From contig WBMV01003267.1 in the NCBI GenBank assembly GCA_013396655.1, positions 248,001 to 312,000 of the forward strand: a DNA stretch of 64,000 nt, read 5' to 3'. The position numbers and the translations under genes are program-made. Below are positions 38,761-50,870 of the stretch, piece after piece (position 1 is the first letter of the stretch; every line of letters begins with the position of its first letter). Source of the stretch: Campylorhamphus procurvoides (taxonomy: Eukaryota; Chordata; Aves; Passeriformes; Dendrocolaptidae). The notes beneath the pieces are model-generated. The model saw only the letters and a list, made by a program, of their open reading frames with translations, searched no databases and was not told the DNA's origin.

Positions 38761-38990
38761 TGTAAGCAAAATGAATTAATTATTAGAGACAGAAGAAGAA
38801 TTAGAGGAAAAGAAAACGGCTTCTTGAGCGAAATACGACATATTGACTTTGGGAAAAAGAGGGGAGGAGAGCAAACAACTTAGCAATGAATAATGCGCTT
38901 TCACGTAGCTAATGACTCCTTAGCAGATCTGCAAGGGTTTTTCTGCTGGTTGGGCTGTCAAATGTTTTGTAGAGAATTTATTTTTGTTAC
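38761..38990. promoter_or_regulatory. Candidate conserved non-coding element with retained CpGs
   Basis: The block begins with AATTAATTATTAG (38774-38786), a strong homeodomain-type word, and includes a TCACGTAGCTAATGAC segment near 38900. At least five CpGs survive between about 38815 and 38910 in otherwise AT-rich, CpG-poor DNA, which can indicate constraint or lack of germline methylation. No frame or simple repeat explains it. Conservation is not verified. Confidence 0.3.
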
Positions 38991-41900
38991 ATAACTCCAT
39001 GGATTCAACTGTGATGCTCTGATGAAGGGCCTGACAGGGGTCAAGGCACCAATATTGCTGCCTGCAGATTGGTTTCAAATATATTTTTTAATTATTACTG
39101 CAAGAGCTCTCACATCAGGACAAGAAAACAACAAAACAAAAGTTGATTTTTTGATAAAGTAGAGGGAGATCTTGGCCTGATTATTAACATTTTCTAAGTT
39201 TAATATTTAAAGGACACAGAATGTGTCATTGAGGTAAATCTTCACAGATGTCTGATTTCTAATCATTTGCTGAATCAAGCCTTTCCTCCACAGAGGTGCA
39301 CAGTACTTCAGTTTTGATTTTTGTTCTTATTATCTGCTTTGAAAGACTGTTTGTTTACAGTCTGGGATGGTCTCTGCATGAGTTTAGGTCTATATAGGCA
39401 AATGACCGACCTGTGTTTGGGTCTTCCTTCATCTGCTGATATAACTTTATACCCTAAGAGTGGCCTTGTAGAGATGGCAAGGAAAAAGGTGGATAGCAGG
39501 ATTATTTGCCTACCTTGCACTTCATTACTTTGGTTACCTTTGTTCCTACAGTGTTATTTTCACATCTTCTCACTGAGCTCCATTATTTTGAACAGACATC
39601 AATGGATCCATTATTTTTTATTTTCTGAGGGTCAAGCAATGCTGTGAGTTCCCCTGCACTGGCAAATAGGGATTTTTAATCTCCTTTGAGTATCCTCACA
39701 CATTTCATCCATCTCAGAGTTCCAAAATATTCATTTTGGGCAGTAGGAAGATGCTCTGGGAGCATCACAAGTGGATTTGGTGAGTTCAGACTCTTTCCTC
39801 TGATGGAGGGTGAATCTGCTATTGTACAATGTTGTTCTACAAAGGGTCTGCAGCAGCAGACTTGTTTTGCTTATTAAAGTAATTTTTAAATAAGAGAGGG
39901 ATGTATCTTACATCTCTCATTTATATGCAGCTACAGTTCACAGCTTGGAAGAAAAGTTTGCCAGAGAACAATAAAGGGCGAATGTTCTCTTCTAGAAACA
40001 TTGATATGTCAAGTAGAATTGTTTGTGGTAACCCAATGAAACCCAAGTAACTGTCAATAAAAGAACTAAGATCCACACTAAGAGGAGAGGAAAGCTTTTG
40101 AAGACCCTTGTCCTGAGGTTAAAGCTTAAGTCCTCCCTTCTCCCTGACTTCTTTCTGAGATCAGAATATACATTTTGTTGAAAGTCATTGGACTTGTTGA
40201 TTTGAAAAAGATACCTTTTACAATTTTTGATGTTTAGTGTGATATCATAAATGCAGGAATTAATATTTTCAAGTAGGGTTCAGAGTGAGATTCAGAGTGA
40301 TTGCAGAAGAAAGAGAATGATCTCTCAAGTTCTTTCACCAATTTTGTTTTAATATGCTTGATAATTTTTTAGCAGACTCCAGGTTACCTTTCCATGTGTG
40401 GTGCTGACACCCTGAATTGAAAATTATGGCACAGCTCAAGGATGAGATTGATTGAGGTGTTTTTAATTACTGACCATTCCCAGGCTAAATCTTTTAAGCA
40501 AACTGGGTAATGGAGGGGAATTACATTAGAGGAGGTGCTGGCCTGAAAGAGATCTTTCTGTTTTGCCTTCTGATAAAACAAAAGTGCATTCAAATGAGTG
40601 ATTGCAGGGTGTAAACAAGGAGACAAAATGTATTTTGAGTTGTTAATGAATGAAATGGAAAATCCACGAAGTTGACTTGGCTTTTATTTTAAGATAGTTG
40701 ATAGAGGACACCGGCCTAAGGGAAGGCAACTTGGAACTGGGAAGGAGCCTGGAAAGCTGACAGGTCCTCAGCAGAATCCTGCAGCCCTTCCCAGCAAAGC
40801 ACCTATGTCACAGTTTTGGAAGTGGAACTGAAGTCCTTCACAACCACCCACAAATTTACCACTTTTTTCAAGAGAAATGCTGTCTGTCCTGGATCAAACT
40901 GAAGATGTGTTCAGCCCAGATTTGTATCAGAGGCCTGGGAGAATATTCCCCAATCTCAGATTATTTCCCCATTTTCCAGGTGTTTGTAACAGAGACTTCC
41001 TCAGCCAACAGTAGTGTTACTTTTCTTAAAATAACTCTTACAGGATTTTACTTTCCTGAATGCCTCTTGTTGCTTTTGAACTTGGATAATGTTTCACATT
41101 TATTGATTCTTTTCTGGAAGGCTCTTTGAAGAGCCATGTCCCCTTGGCTTTCAGTTCAGATTTTGTTTTCCCAGCCTCCCTGTTGCCTCTTCTATTTGAC
41201 TCCGGTTCTTGCACTTGAAGAGGTGGTGAACAACTGCAGCTCCATCACCTTCTGCAGGCCACTCACGTCACTGTGATCCTTCATCACAGTTTTTTCAAGG
41301 AGCAATTATTAGAGTTGATAATTTAAAATGTTTTCTGTTAACTCATGAAAGGGAGTGGGAGTTTGTATCCTTAATGGTGTCTGTGTGTTGGTTAGGGCTA
41401 CGTGCTGAGCTGCTGGTGGGGTTTGAAGGAAGCTGGTTCTCTGTTATGAGAAGAGGGTGGTGTTCATGTGTTCATATAAACACAAGTAATTACTGGATTG
41501 CTGGAGGGGTGCACAGAACTGCGTTTTCTTTGGTTTCATTTGTCTATTTTTACCACTCCAAGGTAATACCTTTGATCTGCTCTTGTGGTTTGTGTTGCAC
41601 CCACTGCTCTGTTCTCTGGGTGAGCTTTAGCTGTGCTGCTCCTGGGAGAGAGGTACATCATCTGTGTGGCGAGCACCCCTTTTTCCTTAATGCTCTGCTG
41701 CTGCTGATGTGGTCAGATAACTCATTTTTCAAGGGCAACACACCAGAGCTCATTTCCATCTCTTTTCCATCGTGCATATTTTCCTTTACATCTGCCTTAG
41801 TGTAATTTGCTTTCCATGTGCCTTGGTATGTTGGGTGTATGAGGGGCAGGCATCCCGCCTGACGCAATTCTGACTTACCTCTTGGAGGAGGAAACCTGAC

Positions 41901-43920
41901 TGGTTCCGGGTGTGCTGTGGGATGGGGCAGTTGTGGCACATCCCAAACCCGCCCTGGCAGGAGGAGCTGTCCTTTCTGGCTGACAGCAAAAGCTCTCCCA
42001 TGAGCCAGGAGTGACAGCAGAGAGGTCAGTCTTCCTGCTTCCCACTCCTGCCCAATGGCTTTGGACAGTGTTGATACAAACTCAGAATTCCTCTCTGGAG
42101 AGTGATCTTTGGTCACCTGTAGGTGACTCCAGCTGGCTGGTTTTGTAAGAACAGGTAACAGGCAACAAGGCACAATAAATGAGTGGTTTTCATCAAATCT
42201 TCATACCACGTGGCAGTGGATTATTTGGGAGGGATGACAGGTAAAATGGGAAAGGGGAAAAAACCACCCTGATGAAGGGGCATGCTGGTCTACAGTTCAT
42301 AAAGCAGACCTCAGAAGTTCTCATAGCTGTCTTCCTCATCCTGCTTCTCTGTCTATACCAGATTGCACTCACAAGGGGATCACGTGCCATTTCATACATA
42401 ACATTTTCTCAAAATTAAAAGTATGTGTTTTTAATGTGTGTGGGTTTTTTTTCTTTTAAAATGTGACCATGATCCATAAGGTGATGTGGCCCCAGTTCCC
42501 CAAAGCATTTAAACACAGGCTGAAGAGCCTTGGTGAACAAATGGCTGATAAAGGAACTTCTTTAGTTGTCTGGTTTTATAATCTATTTTTCCTTTTGCTG
42601 ATATCCCATTTTCCTGCAAATTGCCATCTCTTTTGCCCTAACGTTCCCTTGCCTTCGCTGTAACATTGTAGGAGTAGAAGAATTGCTGTTTGGGCTGGCT
42701 TTGCAGGGTACAATTTGGAAGAAATTAGTGCCACTGAGCGGCAGAACCGTCCACTTTGCTTCTCAATTTGCTTGTGTTTAGCAGTTTGAAATTGGCCCTT
42801 GGGCCCCGAGGATATCTGTATATATTTATTTACCCTGCTAATTTGGGGACAGCCTCGTTGTTAGAGCACAGTTGGCCTTTGCCACCTAGGTAGAACACGC
42901 TGCATTCAACAAGGCTTCTGAGCTCTGTCCTACTTGGATTTTAGGATGTCATGCCTTGGTGACCAGATTGAGAGGATCTTCGTTTGCCTTTCACAGTGAA
43001 TTTATGGCCCTCGGCCAAATGAAGTCCTCCTGATGCAATATGTGCATGGGCGTGGAAGCACAGATAGAAGTTCTGGCTTCCCTATAATGGGATAATGGAA
43101 AGTCTGTAGGGAATGGGACAATAATTTCCCCATTATGAATAGGCCTAAGAAATGAGTTTTCAGTTCCACTAATGTAAATTTTCTCTATGCCCACTCAATT
43201 TACTGTCCACTGTGCCTCTGGGTCTGCTCTAAGAAATGCTTCTGCACTTGTCTAGACTGATTAAGATTCATATAAATAGATGCTTTCTATATGAAATGCA
43301 TTTTGGCACTGTATTGACATTGGAATATATTACTCTCTTAGCCTTTAACAGTTGAACAAATTTAAATAAAATGATGGCTCGTTTTTACAAGGTGATAAAA
43401 TGAACATAATTGGGTTAATAACTTAATCTGGCAGCCTGGAATTAGATTACACATACCTGTATGCACAAAATTTGATTAGAAGAAATCAGATTTGCCATTC
43501 TGCTCGCTTCTTTTGTGACCTTTGGTTATTCCATCTCGTTGCCTTGAAGGAACCAGTTCAGACCAGCCAGTTCAAAACTGGTGGTGTCACTCATTCCTCC
43601 CTCAATTGCTTTTTGTCCCTACTGTTTTCTTACCCTGGTAGAACATTTGTTTTTCCTTAATATTCCTAAACAAATTTCCTGTAGAAATGACAGTACTGTG
43701 AAGAGGGATTTAGTACTCCTTTGGCAGGTGGCTCTCACAAGTATTTCCTTACAGAAACAAATCAAATCGACTGAGGTGAATTTTGGGATACTGGCAGGGG
43801 TTAGTTTGGCTTCCTAGTATTTGCTGTGTGGACGTATTTTGCTTAGCAGTCTTTGTTTTATTCTTAAAAAAAGGTATTTAAAATCAGCTTTCTGTTGGAG
43901 AGAACCCCACAGTGGGGTTG
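38991..43920. other. Non-coding stretch
   Basis: No gene is supported. A 171-codon minus-strand frame (41658-42173) contains a consensus-quality donor, AGAG/GTAAGT, at about 41878, but its translation has no recognisable domain and no matching acceptor-exon pair was found. The sequence near 42470-42530 faintly resembles an ancient repeat word (CCCCAAAGCATTTAAACAC), not enough to classify. Confidence 0.65.
39894..39918. repeat. Short inverted repeat
   Basis: GAGAGGGATGTA (39894-39905) and TACATCTCTC (39909-39918) pair except for two extra bases in the left arm, with a 3-base loop. It is a small hairpin of unknown meaning. Confidence 0.6.
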
Positions 43921-43932
43921 CTTGCAGACGCT

Positions 43933-44143
43933 TGCTCAGTCACTTGAGTCATCAGTGATTTCTGTCACCAGGGCTTCAGGAACAGAGCAAAACCTGCCAG
44001 AACCTACTCCTGGACACATTAACGTGATTGTCCCTGCTTCCTCCTCTGACTGGAAGCTGCAGTAACATCACTCTCTGACTCATATCTATGAGTCCATTGA
44101 CAGAAAATAACAGACGAGATAAAAAGGCACAGCTTGCTGAGTC
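43933..44143. promoter_or_regulatory. Cluster of AP-1/MAF-like sites
   Basis: Two perfect AP-1 consensus sites, TGAGTCA at 43945-43951 and TGACTCA at 44076-44082, are accompanied by related words TGCTCAGTCA (43933-43942) and TGCTGAGTC (44135-44143), the latter a near match to a MAF recognition half-site. The second AP-1 site is embedded in a perfect inverted repeat. Single AP-1 sites are expected several times in 64 kb by chance, so only the clustering supports a regulatory role. Confidence 0.25.
44077..44094. repeat. Perfect 8-bp inverted repeat with 2-bp spacer
   Basis: GACTCATA (44077-44084) and TATGAGTC (44087-44094) are exact reverse complements separated by TC. It places an AP-1 site and an AP-1-like site head to head. 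Confidence 0.9.
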
Positions 44144-45769
44144 TTGTGCACAGTCTCATGACCAATGGTCACTCTTTAACTATTTTATATTACTAATCTT
44201 TGCTGATCTGCATATTACCAGTTGTGTTGATGTGCCTCCACCACACCCTGCTTTGAAATCACTCCTTTTCCCTCTTAAAATATTTAAAACACTGCCCTGA
44301 GACTGCCAGGTTACATTTGTGCTCATGATAGGGCACAGAAAAATGAATTCTAATTGATTTATTGCCCCTTCAGGTTGAAACACTTATATATGACTAATTT
44401 AAATGTTGACAGCAGTTGAAAAGCTTAAATACCATTTGCTGTTCCAGGAGAAAAGTTGTTTTAAATTAATCACTTAAAATTCAAATTTAATGTAGTCAAG
44501 TTTAGCAATTCAGTAGACTATTTAAATAGAGCATCAAATTAATAGGTCTGGAAGGCTCTAATGTTCTAGTGAACAAATTAAGGCATCAATGCTCATTATT
44601 TAGCCTCTTAAAGATAAAATAATGTCAAAGCTGAAGGCTGGCAAGAATGAGTTTTTCTCGGATGTGCTCAAGAGTCCTTTGTTCCGTGGTCAGGAGGCGC
44701 AGTAGCCCTTCCCCTCCATGAGGAATTCTGTTTCCAGTGAGTGTGTCACAGTGACATGGATCATTCAGGCCTACCTGAAGTTGTTCCCCAGGCTCTGACA
44801 TGCACACAAGGAAGTTCATATGAGAAATTCAGTTTATCTTCTGCCAGGGGTGAGCTGTTTCCTTCTGATCCAAGTGTTTCCCACCTCTAGGTCTGTTAGT
44901 AGCAATTTTACTCAGTAAAATGCTGTGGCATTGTGCACTTGTGGTTATACTTTTAAATTGCTTTTTCTTATTACCTGTTTCCATGCAAACTTTGTGCTTG
45001 CACATCTTCTGTGATAAAACAGGTTTGCATTGATTATGGCATCCTTGAAAGTTCAGTCTAATTTGTAGTAAAGGTTTTTATTGTGCTTGTTAACAGATAG
45101 TGTATATTCCTGGTATTATATTATAGTACTATATCTGTCATTTTAACACCTACAAGGGAATGCAGATGAAATTAATCTCAGATTTTGAGACATCTCTAAA
45201 TTCCTTATCCTGTACATGCTTGCATTGCAGGCATAGTGCCTTTCTATGTAAACATGTGAATCTCAGATGCCTTCCTTTCAAAAGATGTTTGTTATCATTG
45301 ACTGTTGACCAGTGTGTGATTGCAGCTAAAAAACGGAACCACGTGTTATCTTGTCTAAGGCGTGGACTGCAAGTGTGTGCAGAAGAGAATGTAAGAACGA
45401 ATTAATTGAGTGTTTGCACTTTGGATGCTTCCAGACTTGTTTTCTCAGAGAAAACCTGTCACAACATAAAGTGAACCTTATTTAAGCGGTGAAAATAATT
45501 TAGGGGCACAGAAATAATCGGGGGGTTTTAAAGAAAGACTCAAAAGACTGTTTTGCCTGTAGAGGAAGGCGTAGAAAACGTTGAATAGTTGTTATATACA
45601 ACGTGGAGGTGAGAACTTGGTTCGTTTGTGAGGAAAAAGGTGGGAGAAGTTTAATAAAACTGAACAAGCTACAGAAACCAACAGCTGATACAAAAAAATG
45701 TGCAATGTTAGATTAGTTACAGCTCTGAAATATTAAACCAAGCCTTTAAAAGAAGTAAAAGCAAAAGGT

Positions 45770-45787
45770 GGGAGGGGGGGTGCTGGG
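45770..45787 (+). other. Canonical G-quadruplex motif
   Basis: GGG, a one-base A loop, a G7 run that supplies two triplets with a one-base loop, TGCT, then GGG. This satisfies the standard G3+N1-7 rule on the + strand with very short loops, which favours a stable fold. No promoter or splice site is seen next to it, so its role is unknown. Confidence 0.8.
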
Positions 45788-47244
45788 ATTAGACCTCTGT
45801 AGGTCAAGACTTCCACGTAGAGGGAAAAGCTTCTCAAGTTACTCGGCGTTCAGTGAAATGAATGAAACCAGGTTTCCTCTGGGGACGTGTCCTTTGTCAC
45901 CTGAATATCCCCAATGAATTAACAGCAGCTCCTTTTCTTTCTCCTCCGCTGGACTGCCCGGGAGACCCTTCCCTCTGCTGGGTCAAAAGGCTTTGGCTTG
46001 GGTGAGGTCTGATGTGGCTGATGGGCCTGTAAGTGTGATGTGATGGATTGTGCGGGCGCTGCCAGACGGGATGGATCGCTCCAGGCCACGGCCTGTCTCT
46101 TCCTCAGCATGAGCATGAATGAAGGGGTTTCTTTGGGTCTGTCAGCTGGCATTCCTGAGACTCTGGGAATTTCATTGTCTCGCCGACTTTCGTGCCCTTT
46201 CAGTTTAGTTTTGACGGAGTTGGCCAAAAGGTCCAAAAGTCACGTTTTGGTGGTGGAAGAAGGGAAACTGTCGTGGCCAGAGCAGTCACATAAGCCTCTT
46301 TGCTATGTGAAACCAGACCTAAATGAGAAAACCTGGGTTTTGGAAGTAATTTAAATGACCCTGCTTCAGGGCAAGAGACAAACTCAGGTTACGTTCACAG
46401 CATGGAGAGAAGACGTTTATCTTTAAGCATTATTTTATCCTTTAACTGTGTCCATCTGGATTTCTTATGTCTTCCTCGGAAACATCTGGTGTTGGCCACA
46501 GTTGGTGAAATGATACTGAAGAAGTTGACTCACTGAGATGATCTTGTCTGGCAATTTCTACACTGCTAAGTCATCCATCAACCACTCTGTCCTCGTTATC
46601 CTCATTAATACAGCTTACAAATATTCTTCTTTTTCTAAGCAGTTTAATTGTACGTGCTGATAATGCAAGACACTCTTATTCCTTCCCAAAGGTGTTAAAG
46701 GGTAAATGCTAAACTCAAAGATGCTCTTGCATTGGAGAGCAGGAGTGGGTTGTGAAGGGATGAGAAAGTGCTACCTCTCTGCCTTTCCTCTTAAACGTGC
46801 CTGCAGAGCAAACTGGAGCAGCAGCCACTGGCGTTTGAGTGTAACATATGCTGATCCAGCTCCCTACCCTTATGAAAAAGGGAGAGCTAAGAGAGATGCT
46901 GACAGACCAGCAGAGTTTTTGTGGTGTGTGATATGTGCCAAATTTCCAGAGATCCAACAAAGCCATCTGGTTTCACATTTATCAAAGGTCAGTACTTATG
47001 AATTCGAACAGCACAGCTGAATTGATTCACTGACTTGAAGGTAATTATGAGCTCGGGTCAGAGGCAGGATGAAGATATAGAAGTGAAAAATTTGTATTTT
47101 TATGTCAATCCTTTTGACTGTCTAGACCAGGGTAAACTGAGCTGTTGTTAAATCCTGTCTGTTCTTCAGGGTGTATGGACTTAGGTGTCCACCAAGCCAC
47201 CCAACTTTTGAGAGAAAGTCATTGACTTATTAAAAACATCTATG

Positions 47245-47256
47245 ATATATATATAT
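47245..47256. repeat. (AT)6 microsatellite
   Basis: Six perfect AT units flanked by G and C, making GATATATATATATC a 14-base palindrome at 47244-47257. Confidence 0.9.
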
Positions 47257-47780
47257 CTCAAAACTCTTAGAAATTAATATAAAAGACTGAGAAATGTGAA
47301 ACATGGCATGGAAAGGGGAAGGATCTGGTAGATGTCTTCTGGCACAAACCCCAGTGAAACAAATCTCAATTCAGTTCTTCATTTTAACGATTCCAGGCCT
47401 ATAGATCGCATAATTACATTTGTCTGTTAAAATTCATCAATACAATTAACTTCCAGGACCTCTAGGAAACAATATTTTTTGGTTAAAGTTTCATTAGCTT
47501 CTCATATAAAAGCAGCAGAAACAGTTTTGCTGCTCTGGTTTGCACATTTGTCTCGAGTTAGTCTAGAATTCCAAGCACTAGAATCTTCTTGTGAGTAGTT
47601 TCAAAGATGAGGTTCTGTGGTTTAGAAGCACCACAGCCCAATGACAATCTCTGCTTAGGAGCAGAGATATTGTAGCTTCAGACTGAAATGGGTTTTAAGA
47701 CTGAAGGTTTGAATTTATATCCAGAAAGGATCTGCCTTCCTTGTTTGAGAGGACAAACTTAAAGAATCAGAATTTCCTGG

Positions 47781-47885
47781 ATATTAGTATTAATCACTAA
47801 TATTAGCCCACGGTATTACTCTCTTGATATCATTCCCATCTTACAGACAAAGAATAGAGAGCAAGTTTGTCCTCCCAGACCTGCA
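47781..47885 (-). mobile_element. Probable MIR-type SINE remnant (minus strand)
   Basis: Read on the minus strand, the segment contains TTTGTCTGTAAGATGGGAAT, close to the MIR word TCATCTGTAAAATGGGGATAA in position and order. It is followed by GTGGGCTAATATTAGTGATTAAT, which aligns with the MIR word GGGTTGTTGTGAGGATTAAAT. The tRNA-like head is not recognisable. MIR elements are ancient tRNA-derived SINEs inactive for well over 100 million years, so heavy decay is expected. The right end also carries a small hairpin (ATATTAGT and ACTAATAT, 47781-47803). Confidence 0.5.
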
Positions 47886-49165
47886 TAAAGGTGAAATGCA
47901 GCGTTTCACTGATCACTACATGATTTTCTTTCATTTCTTCCAGTGCCAAGCAAACTAGGTTAGTTTTTTTGTATTCTTTCCTGAGAGAATTTCCTGCACC
48001 AGTTTGCCCTCAGTTAAGTGCTTCGTAGAAGATATTTTCCCCATAACACAGGGTTTTTCTAGGAGTCTGTAAAGAATAAGGCCCCAAATCCATTAATTTG
48101 CTCTTGAGCTTGAGTAAGTATGACATGTCCCACTTAAGGGGGAGAGAGATCTGCTGACACACTAATCCTTACTGTAATTCTTAAAGCCAGAAAGGAAAGA
48201 TTTTTTTTCTATATTGTCCTTCATCAACATCCTTTGAAGAGAAAGCTTCTGTAGTCTTGAAATTCATGAAGAGCTATTCCTTCCTCCGTCCCAACCTGAA
48301 CTCTTCTGAGGAGAACAACCTTTGCTAAGTCAGCAGCATCCGAATTCTTACCTTTCAACAAGGAAGAATTTGGAGGTATCGATCACTTTTCTTCCTTTCT
48401 TTTTCCTCTGATTTGCTTTGGAAAGAAAAGTTAAATCTGTTGCTAAGGCTCCTGTTTCCTCAGCAGAGTCTGATGTTACTCTGGAAACAGAACTCATCCT
48501 GCAGCCTGGTCAAGCCCAAGAATATTTTGAATGACAAACATTTTGCAGATCATTCCTTTTTGTCCTTTGCATTGTAAAAATCTACCCATCCCTCCGATCA
48601 AAGTTTTCTTTTTTGCCAGCTGACCACACTCAAGTGCCATACTTTAATTTCTCTTTTGAAAACCATTTCACACCTTGTGTAAAACTCCCCTGCTCAAACA
48701 GTCAGAACCAGTCAGAGTGGAAGTTTTGCTATTGAATTCGGTATTTTTTAGCAGTGTTAAGTGGAAAGACACAAACTCTTCCCGTCAGTAACCATTAGTT
48801 GTGGAAGTGCACTGGAATTATTACTAGTACTTTAATGGCCCAATAAATCAAAGTGGCTCAAACGATGAGGGCAGCCTAAGATACTGCCAGGGTACAAACC
48901 AGGATGCTGCGATTCCTCTCCCTGGTTTTCAGCATTTATTTCTTCTTCCCATACAACTCACTGTCTCCCACTTTTGTTGGGAAGGCAACGAGGCAAGGAG
49001 GGTGAAGAAGGAAACCAAACCTGCACTGCAAAGTTAGAATTCTGCCCTGATGGGTTTTTAGAGATTTAAAGGGTAGCCATTACGCCGTGGTTGAATACAT
49101 TGCTGTAAAATACAGCTATTGAGTGGTTTTGCTTCTTATCTTTTACCTTTTCTCCATAAAATTTC
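47886..49165. other. Non-coding stretch with no notable ORF
   Basis: No reading frame of 60 codons or more occurs here on either strand. The sequence is mixed-composition and free of simple repeats. I see nothing else that can be named. Confidence 0.6.
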
Positions 49166-49169
49166 TGCT

Positions 49170-49780
49170 TGATTGGTCAGGATTCAGTGAAACCTCTTAT
49201 TAGGGCCCCACGGTTCATTAGAGCTTAAAGAGGCATCCCTGAAAATTGAATTGACTGTGCTGTGATTCTGTGGCTGCTGTGATTAGTGATCGTCTGATGT
49301 TGTGCTCTGTCCTCTGCATGTGTAAATCCTGCCCAACCCCACTGCATTTGTTAAAGAGTTAATTTGTTTAATATTCCAGCTCTGAAAGGCAGAATCTGTA
49401 CAGAAACTTTCTGTACAATGTCACAAAATATAAGCAATGATCTTTCATTCCAAAGCGTTTTCCAGAAATTACTCTGATAATCTGTACAAAGCACCAATTT
49501 TCACACTTGGCTTTTCTTCATTATTTTTTTGATTTGAGAGATGAGACTCTGACAATTCCTTAGGCTTGCTGCTGCCATTAGCCAGATTGATAGGCAGAGC
49601 AACAAATGCCATCAAGCTTTAAAAGTTTTCTCCCCATCCCCCAATAAATGGTATAATAAAGCATAATTATGGGGTATTTTTAAAAATCCAAATTAGTCAT
49701 GTTTGTCAGAACACCAGTCTGATTTGCATGTGTAATTCACTGACAGTAAAATTAAGTCTGTCCTGATTTGAATCGTGAAA
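49170..49780. promoter_or_regulatory. Best candidate conserved non-coding element of the window
   Basis: Roughly 600 bases with dense, varied transcription-factor-like words and almost no open frame: ATTGGTC (reverse CCAAT-like) near 49172, GATTAGTGATCG near 49282, GTTAATTTGTTTAAT near 49360, a perfect 21-base palindrome at 49397-49417, repeated CTGTACA words, ATTAGCCAGATTGATAGG near 49578, and a perfect POU octamer ATTTGCAT at 49722-49729 next to TAATTCACTGACAG. This is the texture of developmental enhancers that are conserved among vertebrates. Conservation itself is inferred, not observed. Confidence 0.38.
49397..49417. repeat. Perfect 21-bp palindrome (10-bp arms, 1-bp centre)
   Basis: TGTACAGAAA (49397-49406) is followed by one C and its exact reverse complement TTTCTGTACA (49408-49417). 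A further CTGTACA occurs at 49482-49488. Such perfect symmetry suggests a dimer binding site or a small cruciform. It does not match the steroid receptor element (AGAACAnnnTGTTCT). Confidence 0.9.
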
Positions 49781-50600
49781 TAAAATATATGGAAAGGGAT
49801 GGGCTGTAATTTAAGAAACTAGGGACTGAATGGGTGCAAACAGCACCAAGAGAAGCATTTCTGCACATGCAGGCACAGGGAACAGTCCTGTGGCCCCCCT
49901 GAGAGGGCACCTGCTCCGATAAATGTGGTGTGCTGGGGAAACGGGGAGGGCAGCCCATGGCATGGGAAGGGATGGCACAGCTAAGAGTGGACCTCTGCTC
50001 TGGAGAGATGATGGTGTGACTGGACTTGACCAGGAACTGGTACCTCTTTGCCCTCCAGCTGAAAAGCTGACGTTTTTCAAATTATTGCTCCTTTAAATGA
50101 CAGTGTCAAGTTTTTCAAACAGGCAGGAAAAATGTTCTTTCAAGGAACGAGGTCTTCCCTGTGTCACTGTGGAGGTGCAGAGGACTTGGAGGAGGAGAAA
50201 CATGGGATGCCTCTGTAAGGAGCAAGAAGGAATCTCTTTGGTCTGTTTGTGTTAAAAAATATTAATTCATTTATTTTCATGCCTGTAATCACGTGCTAAT
50301 TGCCAAGACATTTAAGGGTGATACATAGTAGTTACACAGGGGAGGTTTTGAGTCTGATGAACTGGTTTAAGGGGACTTTACAAGCCTCTATTGTATCAGC
50401 AGTGTTTAAATTTGTTATTATCCAGCCTCTGAAAGAGCATTGTAGCATTATTGTTGGTATCACAGAAACTTGGGTTTATCTCAAATTATAGAGAGCAAGA
50501 AGCAATGACAATCTCCATTTTAATCTGTGTACTCTGTGAAATGAAACATCATGCAAAATTACTGGGTTTTGTCTCTGAAGAGCGAGAGCACACTGATACA
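49781..50600. other. Non-coding stretch
   Basis: No gene is supported. A GC-richer patch (about 49860-50060) gives minus-strand chance frames. The rest is AT-rich. Confidence 0.6.
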
Positions 50601-50605
50601 ATGAC

Positions 50606-50643
50606 ATATTTAATCAGAAGGAATATATTTAATAAGAAGGAAT
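50606..50643. repeat. 19-bp tandem duplication, 18/19 identical
   Basis: ATATTTAATCAGAAGGAAT (50606-50624) is followed immediately by a copy differing only in C to A at position 10 (50625-50643). Near identity implies a recent duplication compared with its surroundings, or constraint on both copies. Confidence 0.92.
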
Positions 50644-50870
50644 TATGTGTCAAAAACTGTGACTAAATGACATGGGAACTGCTCAGAGATAGCAAGACAC
50701 AAAATTTACACTTTCTATTCCATTTCTATGAAATGAGCATTTAAAGGTCAGGAAGAAAGGCTAGTATTTGCATTTAAATGGAGATATTTTAAGTTGAAAT
50801 GGTGATTGCTGACCTCTGTCCTGACTCAAGTGGATTTTTGTTTTGTTTTTAGGACTCAGAATAAGGCACT

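Larger units (their letters stand above)
44150..47780. other. Non-coding stretch
   Basis: No gene is supported. A 12-base perfect palindrome TATAGTACTATA is at 45122-45133. A GC-rich patch with several CpGs lies at about 45930-46110. Frames of about 104 codons at 46040-46354 and 46706-47020 (+) overlap frames on the other strand and match nothing known. Confidence 0.65.

Noticed and set aside
41658..42173. 171-codon minus-strand frame with an AGAG/GTAAGT donor
   Set aside because: A good donor alone is common; the translation matches nothing I know and no acceptor-exon pairing was found.
42460..42550. Words resembling an ancient archosaur/turtle interspersed repeat (CCCCAAAGCATTTAAACAC)
   Set aside because: Too short and diverged to name without a library search.
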